From the NCBI RefSeq assembly GCF_901709675.1, contig NC_051106.1:8070001-8134000 (forward strand): a stretch of DNA of 64,000 nt, in the 5' to 3' direction. Source of the stretch: Syngnathus acus (lineage: Eukaryota > Chordata > Actinopteri > Syngnathiformes > Syngnathidae). A program made the translations under genes and the position numbers. Below the pieces are notes generated by a model. It had not been told where the DNA came from. It saw nothing but the letters and a program-made list of their open reading frames with translations, and made no database searches. Of the stretch, positions 1-8,543 are shown one piece after another; the first letter of the stretch is position 1; each line of letters opens with the position of its first letter.

Positions 1-60
1 TACTGCCTCTTTAAGAATTGAATCTTGCAGCTCTTTTTCTGTATCTATCTGGATTCTGCA

Positions 61-71
61 GGTCACGTGAA
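61..71. promoter_or_regulatory. E-box (CLEAR/USF-like) in vti1b intron 1
   Basis: GGTCACGTGAA contains the palindrome CACGTG in the GTCACGTGA context bound by TFEB/TFE3/MITF and USF factors. It lies about 190 bp downstream of the vti1b exon 1 splice donor. vti1b encodes a late-endosome/lysosome SNARE, so a lysosomal-network site is plausible. One short motif is weak evidence. Confidence 0.35.
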
Positions 72-263
72 GCAAACACGACGGTTTGCTAGCTAACATT
101 CCCAAAACAATCAGGGTAGCTCACAATTTCCTCCGCCTCCAAATTTCTTTCGTCAAAGGCCCTCAATAAGCTCTTTTTCTCCTCTGCGGGTGAACAAAAA
201 CACAAAAGGTGTCAAATGCGTTGCTGTGCAAGAGAATTCTAGAATTTGATATTTGTTTTGTAC

Positions 264-360
264 CTCCATGACTCCTCAGCAGCCTCTCTGGCATTAGCTT
301 TAGCTCCTCGTACAGGGACCTATAGATTTCGTGCAACTTCTCAAATTCTTCCGACGACAT
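264..360 (-). CDS. vti1b: Vti1b SNARE, first coding exon (gene continues off the left edge)
   Basis: Vti1b is a Qb-SNARE of late endosomes and lysosomes that pairs with syntaxin 7/8 and VAMP8. This exon starts at the ATG at 360 and reads MSSEEFEKLHEIYRSLYEEL, closely matching the start of the Vti1b N-terminal three-helix domain, with PERLL a little further on. It ends at 264 before a GTACAA donor, in phase 1. The remaining exons lie beyond position 1. Placing it beside an rdh12-like gene and zfyve26 reproduces the human VTI1B-RDH11/12-ZFYVE26 order, which supports the assignment. The 5' flank just upstream (from about 431) was copied into the tandem units downstream. Confidence 0.85.
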
Positions 361-1164
361 CGTAATTGACCTCAAACTCAATTTTATTTTATTTTGGTGG
401 GTAATTAAGGATTCCAAGGAGAAAAATAAGAAATTTGGGTCAAGATGTGGGCAAGACAAACTATTTCCGCATGACGGTCCTCGGGGTAGAGCAGGGGTGG
501 GGGGGGCTTCCTGACTAAAAATCCAACAAAGTGATTTGAAATCCTATTTAAATATGACATTATATTCTGAATAAAATTATAGTTACTAAGAATATAAAAG
601 ATAAAAAAAATATTGTCTATTTCAATCTATAGTCAAAATCAACGCATGAACAATTTATATGCAGGCACATTTTGAACACCTAATATTGGTATCTTCTGGG
701 TAATGGAGTACACTTGTAGTTTTTTTTCCTTACGTGTTTAGGGACTCGTTTAACATAACAAATTTTTAAGGCTGATCATATCATAAAGTGAGAATTTTAC
801 ATGATAAAAGTAGTAATTGATTGCATAACTCATAGGCACCATTCTCTGAAAGACTTTTGATACGCGGCTTCCCCCTAGTGGTATGCAATAAAATCCATCG
901 AGCCATTCAAATGCAGCGGTTAAACTTGGCATAAGTTCTGCAAAGATTGACTTCCACATACATTTTGATAAATGATTTCTATTTTCTGACATCAAACGAT
1001 GACAGGATTTCTGATGTTTTACTCATCAATTCTCCACATATTTTGTTTTTCCAGTAAAATGAAACTAGCTTGCATTTTCAATTGTATCAAAATCAAATTT
1101 GGATTGATTCCAAAGGCTCTGTTGACAAGATGAGGAAGGCCGCTCTTTTTGGACATACAGTCAT

Positions 1165-2297
1165 GCATGCTAACACACCGACTCATCTGCAAACTCGCCA
1201 AGCTGGGCCTCAGTACCTACCTCTGCAACTGGCTACTAGACTTCCTCTGTCGGAGGCCTCAGGTGGTACGTGTTGGCGACAAAATCTCCGCCAGCATCTT
1301 CACCCTGCTGACGCATGACTGCGCTGCAACCGACAGCAACAACCGCATAGTGAAATTTGCTGACGACACGACTCTGGTGGGTCTCATCACCAAGGGTGAC
1401 GAGACTCAATACAGGTTGGAGGTTGACCTTCTGACCACGTGGTGCAGGGACAACAACCTCCTGCTGAACGTCAACAAGACCAAGGAGGTTGTTGTTGACT
1501 TCCGGAAGGGTCACGCCCAACACCTGCCGCTGACCATCGACGGTGCTGTGGTGGAGAGAGTGAGCAGCACCAGGTTCCTGGGGGTGCACATCAGTGAGGA
1601 TCTCTCCTGGTCCATCACTGGCGAAGAAGGCCCAGCGCCGCCTGTACTTCCTGCGGAAACTCAGGCGAGCGAGTGCTCCTCCGGCCGTCATGACTACTTT
1701 TTACCGCGGCACCATTGAGAGCGTCCTCTCCAGCTGTATCGCTGTTTGGGGTGGTAGCTGCACTGACTACAACATGAAGGCCCTACAGCGCATAGTGAAC
1801 ACGGCTGGTAAGATTATTGGTGCTTCACTCCCCTCCTTGAAGGACATTTACACCTCCCATCTCACCCGCAAGGCGACCACGATTGTGAGTGATGACCCCG
1901 CTCACTCTTTGTTCGATCTTCTGCCCTCTGGGAAGAGGTACAGGAGCCTGCGCTCCCGCACCTCCAGACTCACCAACAGCTTCATACTCCAGGCTGTTAG
2001 GATCCTGAACTCTCTCCCCCCTTCTGCGTAGCGTCCTGTGCTTTTGCGCTATATTCTGACTGTCTGCTGTATGCACACTTGCTCCGTTTTGCTCCTCTTA
2101 TTTATTGTGTTATTTGTTTATTTATTATTTATTCATCACTCTTATTATTCATTTGTTTTTATTTTGTGTTGTTTACTTGTATGTATATCGTGTACTATGT
2201 CTTGTCACCGTGGGATAGTGGAAACGTAATTTCGATTTCTTTGTGTGTCTTGGCATGTGAAGAGATTGACAATAAAGCAGACTTTGACTTTGACATG
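1165..2297 (+). mobile_element. Dead non-LTR retrotransposon (CR1/L2/Rex1-like LINE), 5'-truncated
   Basis: Translated pieces show the C-terminal half of a Jockey-superfamily reverse transcriptase. A CNWLLDFLCRRPQVVRVGD block, the FADDTT active-site box (about 1355-1373), WCRDNNLLLNVNKTKE and the C-terminal region with SSCIAVWGG, GASLPSLKDIY and LPSGKRYRSLRSRTSR are present. The reading frame shifts near 1600-1620. The segment between the RPQVV block and the FADD box is much shorter than in intact elements, so motif A/B material is missing and the copy cannot be active. The 3' tail (2030-2297) ends in AATAAAGCAGACTTTGACTTTGAC. Confidence 0.85.
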
Positions 2298-2814
2298 TCC
2301 GCACACACTGCTGGGAATTGTTTCTTAATTAATCATTTGTGTCAATCTTCCTGAAATGTAGCAAATGAAGGAGCACTTTGTCCCTGGTGCAAGTGTATGA
2401 GTCAGAGAAAACAGAGTAGCTATTTGTCATTGGCTATTATTTCGCACATTATCACTGCTTTACCATGCATGCCTCATCATTAAATGTATCTTTACACCTT
2501 TTGCAACAATGTTTTTCCACCGGAAAGGAGGCAAAACTTCCTTTAGAAATAAGCTTGTTATTGTGATGTGATAAAATGTTTGGACTTCTCGATACTTGCT
2601 GTAGCAGTTTGAGATATGTGACCTTGATGATGCTCCGCCATCTCAAACGTGTGCTTCAGCACATGTACTTTTTGTACTCATGGTAACCAAGGGTGGCTAA
2701 AACCTAGCTTTTGTTGACATGTTGCTTCCTCATTTGTTTTCAAATATCTGGTGCTTGTAAAACTACAATTATCAATGCCTACGGTTAACACGTCGACAAT
2801 GTTTGGTCTTTTCT

Positions 2815-3185
2815 GTTAACGACAAGCCCCTAGACGTGCGGCAGGCCCCTAGACGTGCGGCACGCAGGCCCACCGGTGTGTGGACACGCCATGGTGCCCA
2901 CGAACCAGCCCCCAACTATGGGTTAAATAGTACCACTGCCCAGTGGGCTCCTCGGGAGAGGAATGGGCTAAGGGAGTCAACCCCTACAGAAAATGCATTG
3001 CCCCTTGGGTTGGTGTCAGGAAGGGCATCCGGCTGTAAAAAGTTTTGCTCCAAAAATGTTCTCAGTATAGGACTCTCAACCACGAGATGGCCATGGACCG
3101 TCCCCGGTGGAAGAAAGCCATATTGAGAATCCAGTCCAACCCAGCGGCGCCTGGAAAGCGAACTTTAAACCGATGATGATGATAA
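2815..3185 (+). mobile_element. RTE-like retrotransposon 3' fragment
   Basis: The segment contains GGTGTCAGGAAGGGCATCCGG (3013-3033), a phrase typical of the 3' end of RTE-type elements in fish genomes. It ends in a short ATGATGATGAT tail (3173-3183). No intact reading frame is present. The clade is assigned from the 3' motif alone. A SINE sharing that tail is an alternative. Confidence 0.5.
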
Positions 3186-3473
3186 GGAAACTGTATTTTC
3201 CTCAGCAAAATGGCTGCTGGTAGAGCTGACTTGAGTTCACTGCCACACATCAACCAAATGATGGCTTGTAAATCAGGGGTCAGGTCTGGTATATCAAAAA
3301 GCACCAGTTATATTTCATTTAATAGCTTTTTTTTTTTTCTTCTCACTGCAAGACCATAGACACCATTGGTCCAAATTTCCATGTGCATTTCATTTAGTTA
3401 CGTGTCTGTGATGGAATGTGTGGCCAAACACCTAGATTGCATGTAAACAATAATAAATATTTTAAATAGTCTA

Positions 3474-3890
3474 AGTCTAAGTCTGCTTTATTGTTAATTT
3501 CTTCACATGCCAAGACACACAAAGAAATCGAAATAACGTTCCCACTATCCCACGGTGACAAGACATAGTACACAATATACAAACAAGTAAACAACACAAA
3601 ACAATTACAACAAGAAGGCACAAACAATGAATAAATAAGAGTGATGAATAAATAATAAATAAACAAATAACACAATAAATAAGAGGAGCAAAAATGGAGC
3701 AAGTGTGCATACAGCAGACAGTCAGAATATAGCGCAAAAGTACAGGACACATGCCAAGACACACAAAGAAATCGAAATAACGTTCCCACTATCCCACGGT
3801 GACAAGACATAGTACACAATATACAAACAAGTAAACAACACAAAAAAATTACAACAAGAAGGCACAAACAATGAATAAATACGCAGAAGG
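3474..3890 (-). mobile_element. LINE 3'-tail copies, minus orientation (two overlapping fragments)
   Basis: AAGTCTGCTTTATTGTTAATTTC near 3478 is the reverse complement of the LINE tail at 2250-2290. The similarity runs to about 3750, and a second partial copy starts at about 3751 and runs to about 3890. With the plus-strand copy at 3958-4254 they form a large imperfect inverted repeat. Long reading frames here on either strand are by-products of the repeat. Confidence 0.8.
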
Positions 3891-3957
3891 GGGGGAGAGA
3901 GTTCAGATAGATAGATAACATTATATCTTTTTTTATTATTTAAAAAGAGTGTTGGGT

Positions 3958-4254
3958 CCCTTCTGCGTAGCGTCCTGTACTTTTGCGCTATATTCTGACT
4001 GTCTGCTGTATGCACACTTGCTCCATTTTTGCTCCTCTTATTTATTGTGTTATTTGTTTATTTATTATTTATTCATCACTCTTATTTATTCATTGTTTGT
4101 GCCTTCTTGTTTTTATTTTTTTGTGTTGTTTACTTGTATGTATATTGTGTACTATGTCTTGTCACCGTGGGATAGTGGGAACGTTATTTCGATTTCTTTG
4201 TGTGTCTTGGCATGTGAAGAAATTGACAATAAAGCAGACTTTGACTTTTTGACA
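3958..4254 (+). mobile_element. LINE 3'-tail copy, plus orientation
   Basis: CTTCTGCGTAGCGTCCTGT at 3961 repeats the sequence at 2023-2040, and the copy ends with AATAAAGCAGACTTTGACTTTTTGAC like the element at 1165-2297. It faces the minus-strand copies at 3474-3890 across about 70 bp, giving a hairpin-forming arrangement. Confidence 0.8.
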
Positions 4255-4485
4255 TAAAAATAACTCAAATTGGGTCATAAAAACAGACAAAATATCTTTT
4301 TCTTGTTTTCTAAAAACACTGAAATACGACTTATGACATTTTATAACGAATAATAAACTACGTGGGTTTTTTTTGCATTCATGACATTTTTGACGAATAA
4401 AAAACAATATTGGTTTTATTGCATTTAGGACAAAACGTGTAGGTGTTAAAACGTATGCATGTTTTTTTACCCTTTGATAGAAAGA

Positions 4486-4582
4486 GTCAAAGTCAAAGTC
4501 TGCTTTATCGTCAATTTCTTCACGTGTCGAGACACACAAAGAAATCGAAATTACGTTCCCACTATCACACGGTGACAAAAGT
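4486..4582 (-). mobile_element. LINE 3'-tail fragment upstream of lectin copy 1
   Basis: GTCAAAGTCAAAGTCTGCTTTATCGTC starts a fragment of about 95 bp matching the extreme 3' end of the LINE in reverse. It ends at the conserved CCCACTATCACACGGTGACA block. The equivalent fragments are at 8255-8347 and 12010-12105, so this insertion predates the triplication. It lies about 195 bp upstream of the lectin start codon. Confidence 0.8.
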
Positions 4583-4589
4583 GTACGCC

Positions 4590-4776
4590 GCTGAACGCCC
4601 TTTGTCGTGGGCGTGTCGTTATCGACGTCATTGCTTGTAGCGCGCAACATAAAGGAGGTGCAAGTAGGGGCTTGGTCATCGCAGCTGCACGGGCGCAACT
4701 CACCTCCAAACATCGCACCGAGCTGACTAGATCCAAAAGTCAACTTCCGCGTAGCATTGGCCAGAGGAGCTTCAAG
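4590..4776 (+). promoter_or_regulatory. Putative promoter and 5' UTR of lectin copy 1
   Basis: The segment between the LINE tail and the ATG holds a GC/KLF-type box GTGGGCGTG (about 4608-4616), a CRE-like GACGTCA (4624-4630), a weak TATA-like ACATAAAGG (about 4647-4655) and a GC-rich leader. Copies at 8348-8543 and 12106-12299 are nearly identical. The TATA-like box is ACCTAAAGG in unit 2, so it may be weaker there. No transcription start can be proven from sequence. Confidence 0.4.
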
Positions 4777-6848
4777 ATGATCCATCAACGCAAAGAATTC
4801 TTCTTTCTTCTTTTGCTTTGTTTCCCTTTGAGCCGTGGTGAGATTTATTTATTTCATTTGATTAAATTAAATGTATTTATTCATTAATTTTAGTTATTAT
4901 TATTAATTATTATTATTTATTTCTTTATAGAAAACCAAAAGTAGAAATTGGATTTTTAGAACTAAATACTGGAAAATTATATATTGAAAGAAACATCCAA
5001 ATCAAGATTGGTACTCCATACTAAGAGGTCATGGTTTTGCTTTATTTCCTTTCCAGGGCAGTCTGAGTGTCCAACGGGCTGGCTGGAGCACAGGGGCAAG
5101 TGTTACTACTTCTCCAGCGACACCAAGACATGGAAGGAGGCAAATGCCTTCTGTTTGTCACATGACAGCAAGCTGACGAGCATTTTGGATGCCGACGAGA
5201 AGGTCACATGATCGAACCTTTCGCTCAGCTGTGCTCTCCCTCCCTCCATTCATCCGTTGCCTATTTTCTTGTAGGACTGGCTGAGGACAACATTCAGACA
5301 GGGCAAGGCTTGGCTGGGCCTGACGGACGAGCACACGGAGGGAGTGTGGAGTTGGACTGATGAAAGTCTCTTCATCGAATCGATGGCGTGAGTGGCATTC
5401 TCAAATTTAAGACAGAAATGTTGTCGCTAGGTAAATTTGGCAGATCTCTGTAAATGAGGCTTTTGTTACAGGAACTGGGGTGAAGACCAGCCAAACAACT
5501 ATGCCGGAGGGAAGCGAGGTGCACACTGTGCCGCCATGGTGACCCGCCTTGAGGGTCGCTGGTTCGACTACGACTGCGACAGCAGCACAGTCAACTACAT
5601 CTGCAAACGGGCCAACCTCGAGTCCATTGTGTGTAGCGTTGTTTTAGGTAAGGAGCCGTGAGGCTAAGCCAATCACCTTAAGACTTGCTCTCAGGTGGCG
5701 CCAAAAGAAAATCAAGTCTTGGACATCAGTGAAGAACAGGCAGCGAAGCCCGTCGACCAGATAGTGGTAAGTGCAGTTGTGTGTAGCATTCTTTTAGGAA
5801 AGCAGGAGTGACGTGAGAAGCTAATCGCGTTGTGCGTTGCTTTCAGATGGTGCCAAAAGAAAATCAAGAGTTGGATGACAGTGAACAGCTGGCAGTGGAG
5901 CTCGTCACCCAGATGGCCATTGCGGGAAAGGTGGTGCCTGTGAGTGTTCTCCTCCCATCCGGGCACTGACCAGGAGGAGCGTGGCCTTGTGATGTTGCCA
6001 ACTTTTTATTTTCTTCTAAATTAGAAACCAGAGGAAGACAGCAAGACTGAGACCAAACTGCCATGTTCACCTGGTGAAGTCAGATGCTCCCGCAAAGTGA
6101 TTCTGAAACCTAAATCTGTATGTCTAATTTTCTTTGACGGCAAATGCTATCAAGCAGTATTAACTTGACTATTTCAACTCATTGAGATCATTGTAATATG
6201 ACTCACCATTGCACTTTCAATCGTTTCTATTCATTCTATTGCATTTCTTATTGTTAGTATTTCGGCGAGGCATCTCTAATCGGGGAGCTGGTTGGAGGTC
6301 TCAAGATGGGCAACATCATCATCGTCAAAGGAAAATTCTGGCCGAACGCAAAACGGTACTAGGCCACATGCCCCTCAATTAAGGCCGATGCCACAACATG
6401 TTTGTTCTTTACGTTGCAGCTGTTTCATCAACCTTGAGGGTGATGGTGACCTCCAAGCTTTCCACATGGACATTCGCTTAGACTATTTTGGAAATAAGAG
6501 AGTGTTTGTGCGAAACAGCAAGGTGTCTGGCAAATGGGGCAGGGAGGAGCGCCAGCTGACCTCTTTCCCGTTTGTGCCCGAACAGTTTTTTGAGGTGACA
6601 AGAATCACACACATCCCTGACAACATCAATTGCTCAGCTTTTTTGATTGATTTTTCAGTCACCATTTTGCTCCCCCCTTCCCCATTTTGTTGAATGTTCA
6701 GATCCACATCCGCTGTGATGCCAATTCCTTCCACGTGATCCTCAACGGCGCCGTCCACCTGGACTACAAGTACCGATCAGGCTTAGACGAGATCAAGCGT
6801 GTGAGACTGCTTCGTGCCGCGATGCAGACAGACGTCACCCTGATGTGA
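4777..6848 (+). CDS. Secreted C-type lectin/galectin chimera, copy 1
   Basis: Ten exons join in frame to 384 aa: 4777-4837, 5057-5202, 5275-5387, 5472-5628, 5695-5766, 5847-5939, 6025-6117, 6258-6355, 6420-6594, 6702-6848. Residues 1-20 are a signal peptide (FFFLLLLCFPLS core). Residues 22-150 are a long-form C-type lectin domain with six cysteines, the WLGL core, a QPN sugar-site motif in place of EPN/QPD, and FDYDC in place of WND. Residues 160-245 are a linker containing two related exons (both with PKENQ) and a segment with two cysteines. Residues 246-384 are a galectin domain with HMDIR (N of HxNxR changed to D), VRNS, WGREER and FPFVPEQFFE. The galectin part has no start exon of its own and most joins are phase 0, supporting one gene. 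The weak point is the exon 4 donor: ATT|GTGTGT keeps the frame, while a stronger GTAAGG 19 bp on (5648) would end the protein soon after the first domain. Carbohydrate binding outside cells is inferred. Function is unknown. Confidence 0.8.
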
Positions 6849-7074
6849 TGACATCAGCACAATGTCTGAAACAGCATTTCCTGTCTGGATATCATTTTGC
6901 ATTCATAGCATTCTAAGCATACATATGAATATGAAACATTGTTACATTATTCCAACATGTCTTTTTCAAAAAAATCATTTAACAATGCAAGTAGAGAGTT
7001 TGTTGATTGATGTTGATCCCCCCCCCACTTATATCTTCATTCTAATTTCAAAACTTGTTTATCCATTTTAGTCC

Positions 7075-7080
7075 AATAAA
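7075..7080 (+). terminator. Poly(A) signal of lectin copy 1
   Basis: AATAAA lies 227 bp after the stop codon. The same signal is at 10833-10838 in copy 2 and 14594-14599 in copy 3. The roughly 230-bp 3' UTR contains a C-run that differs in length between copies. Confidence 0.7.
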
Positions 7081-7196
7081 ACATTTACAAGAGCCAGGTT
7101 GTTCATTCATTTGATGAAATCCTTTATTTTTGCACATGCTTTGTTTTTGCACCAGGTTTAATGGTCCATGACTAAAAAGGCACATCTCGGCTAAGG

Positions 7197-7313
7197 GTTG
7201 CTATAGCAACCTCAAAAGTCCGAAACATTTTATTTGACGATTTCTTCAGCCCCCACACTACTTTTTTCCTGTTCGAAAGCTGTAAGCTGTAAAAACTACA
7301 AATCCCATGATGC
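7197..7313 (+). promoter_or_regulatory. Duplicated rdh promoter core, unit 1 (RFX X-box plus ZNF143 site)
   Basis: GTTGCTATAGCAAC (7197-7210) is a perfect palindromic X-box of the RFX family. ACTACAAATCCCATGATGC (7295-7313) matches the ZNF143/STAF consensus found in many housekeeping promoters. The same pair lies 10955-11071 and, in front of the intact rdh gene, 14702-14818. This copy is therefore a complete rdh promoter cut off from its gene. Confidence 0.7.
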
Positions 7314-7398
7314 TATTCGCTCGTTTTAAACCCCCACCCCCCCCTCCTTTCTGTTGTGCTAGCAAGCGCCAACGACAGCATCCCTCCGTGCTCGAACG

Positions 7399-7560
7399 AT
7401 GTGGCTTTTCTTATTCCTCGCCGGCCTCGCCGTGGTGACGTTACTGGTGGTTTTATTCGATAAGATAAATAATAATAAATTTGGGTCAAAATGTGGGCAA
7501 GACAAACTATTTCCGCATGATGGTCCTCGGGGTAGAGCAGGGGGGGGGGGGGCTTCCTGA
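7399..7560 (+). pseudogene. Truncated rdh exon 1 fused to vti1b flank: chimeric 53-codon ORF
   Basis: Codons 1-20 (from the ATG at 7399) are identical to the membrane anchor of the intact rdh gene ([20 protein letters not shown]). At about 7460 the sequence switches to the duplicated vti1b 5' flank and stays open to a TGA at 7558-7560, giving a tail of about 33 residues rich in Gly. The exon's splice donor is lost. The rdh promoter core lies intact upstream. This is most simply a duplication by-product, but it could yield a small membrane peptide if transcribed. Confidence 0.55.
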
Positions 7561-8254
7561 CTAAAAATCAAACATAGTGATTTGAAATCCTATTTAAATA
7601 TGACAACATTATATTGTGAATAAAATTATAGTTACTAAGAATATAAAAGATAAAAAATATATTGTCTATTTCAATCTATAGTCAAAATCAACGCATGAAC
7701 AATTTATATGCAGGCGCATTTTGAACACCTAATAATGGTGTCTTCTGGGTAATGGAGTACACTTGTAGTTTTTTCCTGACGTGTTTAGGGACTCGTTTAA
7801 CATAACAATTTTTTTTATGGCTGATCATATCATAAAGTGAGAATTTTACAGGATAAAAGTAGTAATTGATTGCATAAGTCACAGGCACCATTCTCTGAAA
7901 GACCTTTGATACGCGGCTTCCCCCTAGTGGTATGCAATAAAATCCATCGAGCCATTCAAATGCAGCGGTTAAACTTGGCATAAGTTCTGCAAAGATTGAC
8001 TTCCACACAAATTTTGATAAATGATTGCTATTTTCAAATTGGGTCATAAAAACAGACAAAATATCTTTTTCTTGTTTTCTAAAAACACTGAAATACGATT
8101 TATGACATTTTATAACGAATAATAAACTACGTGGGTTTTGTTTTGCATTCATGACATTTTTGACGAATAAAAAACAATATTGTTTTTATTGCATTTAGGA
8201 CAAAACGTGTAGGTGTTAACGTATGTAGGTTTTTTTTACCCTTTGATAGAAAGA

Positions 8255-8347
8255 GTCAAAGTCAAAGTCAGCTTTATCGTCAATTTCGTCACGTGTCGAG
8301 ACACCCAAAGAGATCGAAATTACGTTCCCACTATCACACGGTGACAA
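8255..8347 (-). mobile_element. LINE 3'-tail fragment upstream of lectin copy 2
   Basis: This is the same fragment as at 4486-4582, at the same distance (about 195 bp) from the lectin ATG. It starts with GTCAAAGTCAAAGTCAGC, so unit 2 carries its own small changes. Confidence 0.8.
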
Positions 8348-8543
8348 GTGTGCGCCCCTGAACGCCCTTTGTCGTGGGCGTGTCGTTATCGACGTCATTG
8401 CTTGTAGCGCGCAACCTAAAGGAGGTGCAGGTAGGGGCTTGGTGGTCGCAGCTGCACGGGCGCAACTCACCTCCAAACATCGCACCGAGCTGACTAGATC
8501 CAAAAGTCAACTTCCGCGTAGCATTGGCCAGAGGAGCTTCAAG

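Larger units (their letters stand above)
987..4264. other. Repeat-rich segment present only in unit 1
   Basis: The sequence collinear with units 2 and 3 breaks off after TATTTTC near 986 and resumes at CAAATTGGGTCATAAAAACA near 4265. Units 2 and 3 join these directly (about 8035 and 11790). The extra DNA holds a LINE fragment, an RTE-like fragment and oppositely oriented LINE 3' tails. Stretches 2300-2800 and 3190-3470 hold nothing I can name. I see no clear target-site duplication. It could be inserted in unit 1, or deleted from the ancestor of units 2 and 3. Confidence 0.8.

Noticed and set aside
1149-2031. Active retrotransposon protein
   Set aside because: Frameshift near 1600, missing 5' part and missing segment before the FADD box.
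3394-4257. Long frames on both strands rich in Leu, Phe, Tyr and Ser
   Set aside because: They translate LINE 3' tails in the two orientations; the same peptide phrases recur at every tail copy.
4162-4788. 208-codon minus frame over the lectin promoter, with copies in the other units
   Set aside because: It is antisense to the LINE tail and lectin exon 1, and similarity between units only reflects the duplication.
5695-6848. Two separate neighbouring genes, C-type lectin then galectin
   Set aside because: The galectin exons have no signal or start exon of their own, and linker exons are in frame with both sides. Kept as the main alternative, not as the call.
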